Source of the DNA: Gemmatimonadota bacterium
Lineage (GTDB): Bacteria; Gemmatimonadota; Gemmatimonadetes; Gemmatimonadales; GWC2-71-9
Direction: 5' to 3'
DNA: 6,592 nucleotides
Assembly: GCA_025360265.1 (NCBI GenBank)
Contig: JANYCP010000275.1
Location: 1 to 6,592 of the forward strand
Shown piece by piece: positions 1 to 5,325 of the stretch. Made by a program: the position numbers and the translations under genes. Below the pieces are notes generated by a model. It was not told the DNA's origin. It saw only the letters and a list, made by a program, of their open reading frames with translations, and did no database searches. Position 1 is the stretch's first letter; every line of letters starts with the position of its first letter.

Positions 1-26
1 CATCGCACTACGGCCTCACACTCTCC
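1..26. repeat. Left copy of a 26-base direct repeat (second copy of the moxR 3' end)
   Basis: Bases 1-26 match bases 153-178 at 24 of 26 positions; the differences are at bases 2 and 20, A here and G there. The right copy contains the last codons and TAG stop of the moxR gene. Read on the minus strand, this left copy still spells E-S-V-R-P-stop, and one of the two differences is a synonymous Ser codon change (AGT against AGC). Similarity stops just beyond base 26, and an in-frame TGA lies directly upstream of the repeat on the minus strand. It is therefore a short 3'-end duplicate and not part of a second gene copy inside this window. Confidence 0.75.
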
Positions 27-41
27 TGTCATCGTCCTGTT

Positions 42-139
42 CCTCGTCCTGAGCGAAGCGAGGGACCCCCAGTCCTTGCCGTCCGAGGGTCCTCGTGCGA
101 CGAATCGTGGAGGTCCCTCGCCTTCGGCTCAGGACGAGG
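42..139. repeat. Inverted pair of REP-like palindromic repeats
   Basis: Bases 42-67 and 112-139 are reverse complements of each other apart from two single-base insertions in the right arm (20 or more matching positions). About 44 bases lie between the arms. Each arm also has its own small dyad: GC-GAA-GC at 53-59, and GCC-TTC-GGC at 120-128. The core CCTGAGCGAAGCGAGGGA resembles, from memory, a dispersed palindromic repeat common in environmental high-GC bacteria; I could not check this. The head-to-head arrangement in an intergenic gap beside a gene 3' end is typical of BIME/REP elements, which RAYT transposases spread. The structure could also act as a transcript 3'-end hairpin for moxR, but no U-tract follows it on the minus strand. 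Confidence 0.7.
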
Positions 140-152
140 GGATCTCGGCTCA

Positions 153-178
153 CGTCGCACTACGGCCTCACGCTCTCC
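153..178. repeat. Right copy of the 26-base direct repeat, overlapping the moxR stop codon
   Basis: This is the partner of bases 1-26 (24 of 26 identical). It covers the last five codons and TAG of moxR plus seven bases beyond the stop. Together the two copies bracket the inverted REP-like pair. A shorter piece of the same sequence, GTGCGACG at 95-102, is the inverse of CGTCGCAC at 153-160, so the repeat's edge is also echoed in inverted form between the palindromic arms. Confidence 0.7.
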
Positions 179-1155
179 AGCAACTGCTTGATCACCGCTT
201 CCGGCGTGACACCATCCGCCTCGGCCTGAAAATTCACCAGCAGACGATGACGCAACACCGGCAACGCCACACGGGTCACGTCATCCGGTGACGGAACGGT
301 GCGGCCATCAAGGAGCGCTGCTGCCTTCGCACCAAGCACGAGATTCTGCCCAGCGCGCGGTCCGACGCCCCAGCGAATCCACTGCTTCACCGACGCCGGT
401 GTGCTCGGGTCATCGGGGCGCGTGGCGCGAGTGAGTCGCAGTGCGTAGTCCACCACATTCGCTGCAGCCGGCAGTTCGCGCACCAGTCGCCGCGCTCCTT
501 CCAGGTCGGCGCCGGTGGCCACATGTCGGGCCTGATGCTCTGCCCCCGTGGTCGTTTCCGCCAGGATTCGTCGTTCATCCTCGGCGTCGGGATAATCCAT
601 TACCACGTTGAACATGAAGCGATCGAGCTGCGCTTCCGGCAGCGGATACGTCCCTTCCTGCTCAATCGGGTTCTCGGTGGCAAGCACGAAGAGCGGCCGT
701 TCGAGTTGGTGCTTCACGCCTCCGACAGTGACCTGATACTCCTGCATCGTCTCAAGGAGTGCGGCCTGTGTCCGCGGTGGCGTACGGTTGATTTCGTCGG
801 CGAGAATGATGTTGGCGAACACCGGGCCTGGTATGAAACGTACGTGACGCTTCCCGGTGGTGGTGTCTTCCTCGATCACTTCGCTGCCGAGGATGTCGGA
901 CGGCATGAGATCGGGGGTGAACTGGATCCGATTGAACTTGAGCGTTACCGCATCGGCGAGCGTACGGATCAACAGCGTCTTGGCGAGGCCTGGCACGCCG
1001 CAAAGCAGCACATGTCCGCCGGCGAAGAGGCAGGTGAGGATTTCGCGGCGCACCTGCGTCTGACCGATGATGACCTGGCCGACTTCCGCGTCGAGACGCT
1101 TGGCGAGTGCGACTGCGTCCTCGAACTTGAGCACTGCGTTGGTGGAGCCGATCAC
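160..1155 (-). CDS. MoxR-family AAA+ ATPase
   Basis: A 331-residue cytoplasmic AAA+ ATPase of the MoxR type, which uses ATP hydrolysis to remodel or activate partner proteins, often ones with von Willebrand A (MIDAS) domains. Motifs run in order: Walker A GVPGLAKT (53-60), Walker B ILADEINR (117-124), sensor 1 ATENP (159-163) followed by the family signature EGTYPLPEAQLDRF (167-180), and a GPRAGQ segment (265-270) in the C-terminal lid. Length is normal and no catalytic residue is missing. The start is GTG at 1155, directly after the TGA of the upstream gene and in the same frame. A strong GGAGG site five bases before the GTG supports it. It is the last gene of a three-gene operon. The usual DUF58/VWA partner genes do not follow within the window; instead at least 159 bases of repeat-rich, non-coding DNA lie downstream. 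The family call is firm; the client is unknown. Confidence 0.93.
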   Translation of the reverse strand: MIGSTNAVLKFEDAVALAKRLDAEVGQVIIGQTQVRREILTCLFAGGHVLLCGVPGLAKTLLIRTLADAVTLKFNRIQFTPDLMPSDILGSEVIEEDTTTGKRHVRFIPGPVFANIILADEINRTPPRTQAALLETMQEYQVTVGGVKHQLERPLFVLATENPIEQEGTYPLPEAQLDRFMFNVVMDYPDAEDERRILAETTTGAEHQARHVATGADLEGARRLVRELPAAANVVDYALRLTRATRPDDPSTPASVKQWIRWGVGPRAGQNLVLGAKAAALLDGRTVPSPDDVTRVALPVLRHRLLVNFQAEADGVTPEAVIKQLLESVRP

Positions 1156-1755
1156 TCAGTCCTCCAGTGCGACTGCGCGCGACGCGACGGTATCGAGATC
1201 GCCGCCGAGCTGATCCATCTTCACTTGGAACTTGCAGTCGATGATGAGCAGGCCGATGACGTACACGGCCAGGTTTGCCGCGAAGATCACCTTGAAGAGC
1301 AGCGGATACTTGTACCACAAGCCGAAGTAGAGCACGAAGCGCTTGAATCCGGGATCAAAGTCCGATTTTTCCGCGATGGACGTGACCAGGGCAATCGCTA
1401 CGAGTGCCAGCACGACCAGTTTCACCGACACCGTGCCGGCCACCGCGAAGGCCGCGAAGATCGCGACCTCGGCGACGCGGTCGGCGTACGTATCGAGGCG
1501 GGCTCCCGCGGGCGAGCCGAGTCCGTAAACACGGGCGATGCCGCCATCAATGCCATCGAGAATCTGGCTTGCGGCCATCAGCGCCAAGCCGGCGTGCAGG
1601 CGATGCAGTGCAATCGCGGCGGCAGCCGCGAGGCTCAGCGCCAGGCCGACCCACGTCACGACAGCGGGCGAGAGGCCGAAGACTTCGTGCAACAGCCGCA
1701 GTAGCGGCCGCTGCGCCGCGTCTACCCGCGAACGAAGGCTGCGATCAGCAGGCAC
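1156..1755 (-). CDS. CDP-alcohol phosphatidyltransferase family membrane enzyme
   Basis: A 199-residue integral membrane enzyme of the CDP-alcohol phosphatidyltransferase family. These enzymes transfer a phosphatidyl or similar phospho-alcohol group from a CDP-linked donor to an alcohol acceptor at the membrane face. The full signature is present: D67-G-x-D70-G71-x2-A74-R75-x8-G84-x3-D88-x3-D92, with all four metal-binding aspartates. Hydrophobic stretches follow at about 29-50, 53-65, 95-127 and 139-172, then a polar C-terminal tail (173-199). The acceptor (inositol phosphate, glycerol phosphate, serine or other) cannot be read from sequence. The start is GTG at 1755, the first ordinary start after an in-frame TGA upstream. 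It overlaps the preceding gene by 34 bases and has no clear Shine-Dalgarno site, which suggests translational coupling. The stop TGA touches the moxR start. Confidence 0.88.
   Translation of the reverse strand: MPADRSLRSRVDAAQRPLLRLLHEVFGLSPAVVTWVGLALSLAAAAAIALHRLHAGLALMAASQILDGIDGGIARVYGLGSPAGARLDTYADRVAEVAIFAAFAVAGTVSVKLVVLALVAIALVTSIAEKSDFDPGFKRFVLYFGLWYKYPLLFKVIFAANLAVYVIGLLIIDCKFQVKMDQLGGDLDTVASRAVALED
1161..1165 (-). promoter_or_regulatory. Ribosome binding site deciding the moxR GTG start
   Basis: On the minus strand GGAGG is followed by ACTGA and then GTG. It lies inside the last codons (Leu-Glu-Asp) of the phosphatidyltransferase gene. It supports independent initiation of moxR at the GTG that immediately follows the upstream TGA stop. 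Confidence 0.7.
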
Positions 1756-2159
1756 AGGGCAGTCGCAAAGACACAGATTTCCTTGGTCTTGTCAGGGACG
1801 TTGATCAACCAGCCGCGGGCGACCCACTTCGAGTACGGATAGAACGGCATCTTTTCGAAACGGACCGAGTAATCCAGGCAGAGGTGCATGAAATAGAAGA
1901 GTGCCGGGACGTAGGTGCCGAGAAAGAAGCAGAGTGGAATAATCCAGAAAAAGCCGACCGGCTCCTGCAGCGACGAGCGCCAGTAGTAGCCCATCTGCTT
2001 TTCCTTGAGGCCGACCGCCTTGAGGTAGTACGGCAGCTTGATGACGTGGTCGATATCGATCGCCACACCAAAGGCGTAGGCCAGCGGAATCTCGGCCCCC
2101 TGCAGGTGCAGGACCTTGACCCCGACGGTGGTGACGAGAATGTGGGTGAAAATGGTCAA
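1722..2159 (-). CDS. Small membrane protein with DIDH motif, resembling the DUF457/YdjM metal-dependent hydrolase group
   Basis: A 145-residue protein that looks membrane-embedded, with hydrophobic segments at about 24-36, 69-94 and 126-142. Features shared with the YdjM/DUF457 (COG1988) group are T5-H6 near the N-terminus, the D35-I-D37-H38 motif at the end of a hydrophobic stretch, H92-x3-D96 in a later helix, and P105-F-Y-P108. The histidine motif usually found between these is replaced by R61-S-S-L-Q-E66-P, so assignment is tentative and activity unproven. The only ordinary start in frame is TTG at 2159, which gives the expected short lead into T-H; no strong ribosome site precedes it. 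It is the first gene of the operon with the phosphatidyltransferase (34-base overlap) and moxR, lying about 40 bases past the pilin terminator, so it probably has its own promoter in 2160-2200. I could not identify one convincingly; TATCCT on the minus strand near 2193-2198 is a weak -10 candidate. Confidence 0.6.
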   Translation of the reverse strand: MTIFTHILVTTVGVKVLHLQGAEIPLAYAFGVAIDIDHVIKLPYYLKAVGLKEKQMGYYWRSSLQEPVGFFWIIPLCFFLGTYVPALFYFMHLCLDYSVRFEKMPFYPYSKWVARGWLINVPDKTKEICVFATALCLLIAAFVRG

Positions 2160-2202
2160 GCGGGGTCCGGGTTCGGGAGCGTGCGTGGGCAGTAGGATAA
2201 CG

Positions 2203-2233
2203 AAAACCCCACCGTTCGCGAACCCGGCGGGGT
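2203..2233 (-). terminator. Rho-independent terminator of the pilin operon
   Basis: Read on the minus strand, ACCCCGCCG pairs with CGGTGGGGT (nine pairs including one G-T wobble) around a ten-base loop, and is followed directly by TTTT. It begins 35 bases after the pilX-like stop and ends before the start of the next minus-strand gene, so it separates the pilin operon from the membrane-lipid/moxR operon. The remainder of 2160-2268 shows nothing else I can support. Confidence 0.75.
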
Positions 2234-2268
2234 CAATTGTTGGAAGGCGTGGTGCAGCGGCCGGCCGC

Positions 2269-3387
2269 TCAGTAGACGGGGAAGTTGTCGGTCCGCCCGT
2301 TCCCGATGCGGGTCCAGCTGCCGAACGGAGTCAGCGACTTCGCGACATCGCAGGAGTTGTATTGGAACGTCTTGTTGCCGTTGCCGACCGCCTGCCGTGC
2401 GACCGTCTGCCCGAGAATGACATTCAATCCGGTGAACATGGCACCGTACAATTTGTTGTTGCCGTTTGAGGTGAGTGTGCCGCCCACGAGGACGATGCCA
2501 TCCCACTGAGTGCTGCCGCTAATCGTCAAGTTGCCGGTCACGATCAAGATCCCCTGACCATCGCTGGGGAGCGTGATGTCGCCGTCCACGAAGGTGACGG
2601 GCCATTTCGTTCCGCTGATTTGCGCGCTGGTGGGCCAACTACCCGAGGTTGGCGATGTCGTCTTGTCATAGTACGTCGGTGTCAATGCCGTCCGCGCCGA
2701 GATGCCGGCCCAGTCAATGTTCACCGAATCTTTCGCCGTTCCCGTTGGGCCCGGTGTACCAATCGGCACCGGAGTGTTGTCGGGATTGCCGTCGATCGGG
2801 CCGGTGAATCCCGTGTAATCGGCGGCGAGATTGATGGTAGAGATGGATGGTACGGCAATACCAGGGATCGAGGCTAGCGGTGCCGGTGCTGTCGAACAGG
2901 CGTCCACGCCACTTAACGAGCCTGAGTTGCCGTTCTTGTCAAATCCACTCAAGGAGACGAACGCTGCGGGAAGCTGCATCGTCGCAGCACTCCAGCGCAC
3001 CAGCTGAGTGACCGTGCGGGTTGCCTTCGCGGCGTCCGACGCATACGAATTGCCGGTGGTGTTCTCACCGCGCGAGATCAGCAGCAGCGTGGTGTCGGTG
3101 GCCGAGAGTCGCATTGCGCGCAACGTCACTACAACCCGGCCACCGGTGAGGGTGAACGTCTGTGAATCGGGCAGCGACGCGGGGACGGCAGTGACCGTCG
3201 CGATGTACTTGTCGATGCCGTCAAGCGCCAGCGTGAACGCATCGGTCTGGGCCGAGGCATCCATGGCGTTGCGGCGTTCGGCGCTGGTTCGCATGAAGGC
3301 GCCGGCAATGGCAAGCATCATCATGCAGATTAACAGCATCATGATGATGAGCGTCGCGCCGCGCCGATCCGATCGAACATTCGGCAT
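2269..3387 (-). CDS. PilX-like minor pilin / PilX N-terminal domain protein
   Basis: A 372-residue prepilin-like protein, probably a large minor pilin at the filament tip or base. After a short basic leader (RSDRRG, cleavage expected after G10) comes a Met- and Leu-rich hydrophobic helix (11-32). The mature position 5 is Ile (I15), not the usual Glu; this is known for PilX- and GspK-type proteins. The rest is a large Ser/Thr/Gly-rich exported domain with two far-apart cysteines (C164, C346) that could form a disulphide. A beta-rich stretch around 275-330 (GILIVTGNLTISG, then WDGIVLVGGTL) looks like stacked strands. I chose ATG at 3387 because AGGAGA sits just before it (3391-3396). The alternative GTG at 3399 would add four residues, overlap the upstream stop, and place this ribosome site inside the gene. 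It is the last gene of the four-gene operon and is followed by a terminator. Confidence 0.8.
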   Translation of the reverse strand: MPNVRSDRRGATLIIMMLLICMMMLAIAGAFMRTSAERRNAMDASAQTDAFTLALDGIDKYIATVTAVPASLPDSQTFTLTGGRVVVTLRAMRLSATDTTLLLISRGENTTGNSYASDAAKATRTVTQLVRWSAATMQLPAAFVSLSGFDKNGNSGSLSGVDACSTAPAPLASIPGIAVPSISTINLAADYTGFTGPIDGNPDNTPVPIGTPGPTGTAKDSVNIDWAGISARTALTPTYYDKTTSPTSGSWPTSAQISGTKWPVTFVDGDITLPSDGQGILIVTGNLTISGSTQWDGIVLVGGTLTSNGNNKLYGAMFTGLNVILGQTVARQAVGNGNKTFQYNSCDVAKSLTPFGSWTRIGNGRTDNFPVY

Positions 3388-3390
3388 GAA

Positions 3391-3396
3391 TCTCCT
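3391..3396 (-). promoter_or_regulatory. Ribosome binding site of the pilX-like gene
   Basis: On the minus strand AGGAGA is followed by TTC and ATG (3387). It lies in the eight-base gap after the pilW-like TGA, with its first base overlapping that stop. It favours ATG 3387 over GTG 3399 as the start of the pilX-like gene. Confidence 0.65.
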
Positions 3397-4262
3397 CACG
3401 TGGCCGCATTGATGAAAAAGACCGCGGTGGTCAGGTCGGACTGCTCCGGGGACGAGCGAAGCCGCGGTGTGTTCTCGCTTTCACCGGGGAGAAAGAGCTG
3501 GAGCCCGCGCAGCAACGTCAGTGGTGATGGAGCAACTCCGTGCGCCGTCGCGCCGCTGGAGTAGTAGAAATTGAAGGCGGCAGTCGCATCGAATGGCGCC
3601 GCCATCTCCTCGGCGCCCGCGCCGTCAACGAAGTTGCGCCAGAGCGCTTTGCGGCTGGTGAGCCCCGACACCGCGGAGTTTGCGAAGTAGAAACCGACTC
3701 GGCGATACAGCATGACGATACTGCCGATCTTGATGCCATTGCGGGACGTTCCGCTGACGGTGGCGTTGATTGTTTTCTGGTTTGGCGCGCTCGATGGCGC
3801 GGTGATCTGCTGGATCCCGGCGGACGTGCACGACGCAGGAAAGGTTGACGACGTCGTAAGGGTGCCGCCCGGTACCGCTGTATACGTGCCGGCCGTGGCC
3901 CGCCAAGCGAATCCCGAAAATCCTGACTTGGCAAAGACGACGCTGTCGGCCGGCTCCAACGCGACCGTCAGAGAGCCGGTGGTGTCGCACACCATGCCGA
4001 TCGCGTACGGTGCTTTGACCCATACGGCGGACGTCGACGCTGAGTCGATGCCCCAGGCCGGATCGATCAACCGCAGATCGTTGACCAGCACGTTCACCGC
4101 GCCACGCGCGACAAACCTTGCAGAACGCTGGCTTTCGGCGCGCTCTTCAAACCGATTCGTACTCGTGAGCAATGCGACGACTGCTCCGCCCAGTCCGGCA
4201 GAGATGGTGAGTGCAATGAGCAACTCGACCAGGGTGACACCGCGGCGTGAGAGAGTCTTCAT
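3396..4262 (-). CDS. PilW-like prepilin (minor pilin)
   Basis: A 288-residue type IV prepilin-like protein. The leader MKTLSRRG ends at G8. The mature protein begins V9-T-L-V-E13, with the canonical Glu at position 5, then a hydrophobic helix to about residue 32 (LVELLIALTISAGLGGAVVALL). This is the class III prepilin signal cut and N-methylated by PilD-type peptidase. The long variable domain has two cysteines (C92, C145) and no catalytic motif. Size and position between the pilV-like and pilX-like genes fit PilW, a minor pilin needed to start pilus assembly in the Pseudomonas-type system. A GspJ-like role in a type II secretion pseudopilus is the main alternative. The ATG lies four bases after the pilV-like stop with no clear ribosome site, so translation is probably coupled. 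Confidence 0.82.
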   Translation of the reverse strand: MKTLSRRGVTLVELLIALTISAGLGGAVVALLTSTNRFEERAESQRSARFVARGAVNVLVNDLRLIDPAWGIDSASTSAVWVKAPYAIGMVCDTTGSLTVALEPADSVVFAKSGFSGFAWRATAGTYTAVPGGTLTTSSTFPASCTSAGIQQITAPSSAPNQKTINATVSGTSRNGIKIGSIVMLYRRVGFYFANSAVSGLTSRKALWRNFVDGAGAEEMAAPFDATAAFNFYYSSGATAHGVAPSPLTLLRGLQLFLPGESENTPRLRSSPEQSDLTTAVFFINAAT

Positions 4263-4266
4263 CTGG

Positions 4267-4662
4267 TCAGAACGGGTCGGTGATGGCGATGGTGCGCTGG
4301 ATTGTCCGCGTCACCGCGGCAATGGCATCGCCCCCGGTCGGAGTCACCGTAATGGTCACCGTTTGAGCAGTCCCCGAGGTGGCGACCACTGAACTCATGG
4401 TGTGCGGGAACGGGGCGGATGTGACCGTCGTGGTGGTCGTACCGTCGCTCAGGGTACCGGGAAGCGCGGCCGAAATCCGGGACACTTCGGCATTGAGCAC
4501 TGCAGTCCGATAGCCGATCGCTCCCGAGTGGCGACCCGCCTGTGTCGCCGACAGCATCAGCTTGCCGAGTCCTGCGGCGGCAAATCCGAGGACCACCACG
4601 GCAATCATCAGTTCGATGAGCGAGAAGCCGGCCCGGGCGCTACGGCGTTTTTGCTTGATCAC
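4267..4662 (-). CDS. PilV/GspI-like prepilin (minor pilin)
   Basis: A 131-residue small prepilin. A basic leader (KQKRRSARAG) ends at G12; the mature form begins F13-S-L-I-E17, with the canonical Glu at position 5 and a hydrophobic helix to about residue 36. The remainder is a short Thr/Val-rich beta domain ending in VTRTIQRTIAITDPF, with no cysteine. Length and neighbours fit PilV or GspI. The GTG start shares the tetramer GTGA with the stop of the upstream fimT-like gene, a classic coupled overlap, and no separate ribosome site is visible. Confidence 0.82.
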   Translation of the reverse strand: MIKQKRRSARAGFSLIELMIAVVVLGFAAAGLGKLMLSATQAGRHSGAIGYRTAVLNAEVSRISAALPGTLSDGTTTTTVTSAPFPHTMSSVVATSGTAQTVTITVTPTGGDAIAAVTRTIQRTIAITDPF

Positions 4663-5171
4663 GGCGCCGGCACCACACGTACCTGACCGGCTGCCGAGAA
4701 GGTCACCTGTCGCGAGTACCCGTCACTCGTGAGCGTGACCGTCAAGGCTGCGTCCAGAACGCCGTTGGGGAATACCGTAACGGAGCTAGGCGAAAATGAC
4801 AGGCTACGGGCTCCTGCGTCCCGGGAAAACTGCAAATTGCGACGAAGCCGGACCGTATCGGCCGGCGAGGTGGCTCGGTCTTTCAGCACGTACCGGGTGC
4901 TCGATTCCAATGCAACGGTGATCGGCTTCTGCTCTCGTGCCGCGAGGCTCAGGGCCTGTCGCATATCGCTGGCAGTCATCATCGTGGCCTCATCAAGGCG
5001 ATACCGTCCGGTTATCTGGTAGAACTTCGGCGCCACGATGGCCATCAGGATCGCAATGCAACTCATCACGATCAGGAGCTCCATCATGGTAAACCCCGCA
5101 CGTGCGCCCGCCCGGGCCGCTGGTCGGCGACTATCGCTCGCCATCGTCGCAAGGTTACATGTCGTCATCAT
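4659..5171 (-). CDS. FimT/GspH-like pseudopilin
   Basis: A type IV prepilin with the cleavage motif RAG|FTMMELLIVM: Gly at -1, Phe at +1 and Glu at +5, then a hydrophobic helix (TMMELLIVMSCIAILMAIVAPKF) and about 120 residues of exported domain. The ALSLAAREQKPITVAL stretch after the helix is typical of GspH/FimT proteins. The start is uncertain. ATG at 5171 has a weak GGA eight to ten bases upstream and gives a 170-residue protein. ATG at 5144 would give a shorter 17-residue leader closer to its siblings (8-12 residues) but lacks a ribosome site. TTG at 5183 is also in frame. It is the first gene of the operon, read away from cysK, so the operon's promoter should lie in 5172-5325. Confidence 0.82.
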   Translation of the reverse strand: MMTTCNLATMASDSRRPAARAGARAGFTMMELLIVMSCIAILMAIVAPKFYQITGRYRLDEATMMTASDMRQALSLAAREQKPITVALESSTRYVLKDRATSPADTVRLRRNLQFSRDAGARSLSFSPSSVTVFPNGVLDAALTVTLTSDGYSRQVTFSAAGQVRVVPAP

Positions 5172-5225
5172 CGAAGCATCCAAAGCAAATCACATACCGT
5201 CGATCGTCCGAACGAGCCGATAGAC

Positions 5226-5240
5226 GTTGCACAGTGTAAC
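5226..5240. promoter_or_regulatory. Candidate operator dyad in the divergent fimT-like/cysK intergenic region
   Basis: GTTGCAC-A-GTGTAAC is a 15-base inverted repeat with seven-base arms and one mismatch. It sits between the start of the minus-strand pilin operon and the start of plus-strand cysK. Such dyads in divergent promoter regions are often binding sites for a dimeric regulator. No confident -10/-35 pair is visible on either strand: TTGCAC at 5227-5232 and TATTTT at 5264-5269 are plausible elements but not properly spaced with each other. The rest of 5172-5325 shows nothing I can name. Confidence 0.3.
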
Positions 5241-5316
5241 GTACTGGTCGGGTAGCCCTCATGTATTTTCCGGGCGCTTTTCACCGAAGCTCTTGGCTCG
5301 ACTCGACCGCCCCCAC

Positions 5317-5321
5317 GGAGG
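5317..5321 (+). promoter_or_regulatory. Ribosome binding site deciding the cysK start
   Basis: GGAGG followed by AACA and ATG (5326). It rules out the longer in-frame candidate beginning at 5227 (TTG), whose extra 33 residues have no family match that I recognise. Confidence 0.8.
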
Positions 5322-5325
5322 AACA

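Noticed and set aside
42..139. Inverted repeat as a CRISPR or as a standard terminator of moxR
   Set aside because: There are only two units, in inverted and not direct orientation, with no spacers; and no T-tract follows on the minus strand. A REP-like pair fits better.
76..291. Small plus-strand open frame at the left end
   Set aside because: It runs through the palindromic repeats and the antisense of moxR, and has no ribosome site or recognisable product.
523..1704. Long open frame on the plus strand (393 codons)
   Set aside because: It lies antisense to moxR and the phosphatidyltransferase gene, both with full family motifs. Its translation is rich in His, Arg and Glu with no recognisable domain; long shadow frames are common in high-GC DNA.
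1404..2195. Plus-strand open frame of 263 codons
   Set aside because: Arg/Pro/Ser-rich translation opposite two coding genes, with no motif or ribosome site.
3306..3350. CAT/ATG-rich low-complexity patch
   Set aside because: It encodes the Met/Leu-rich hydrophobic helix of the PilX-like protein (IIMMLLICMMML), so it is coding and not a separate repeat element.
5227..5325. N-terminal extension of cysteine synthase
   Set aside because: The extension starts at TTG, has no ribosome site, and would bury the strong GGAGG before ATG 5326, where family proteins normally begin.
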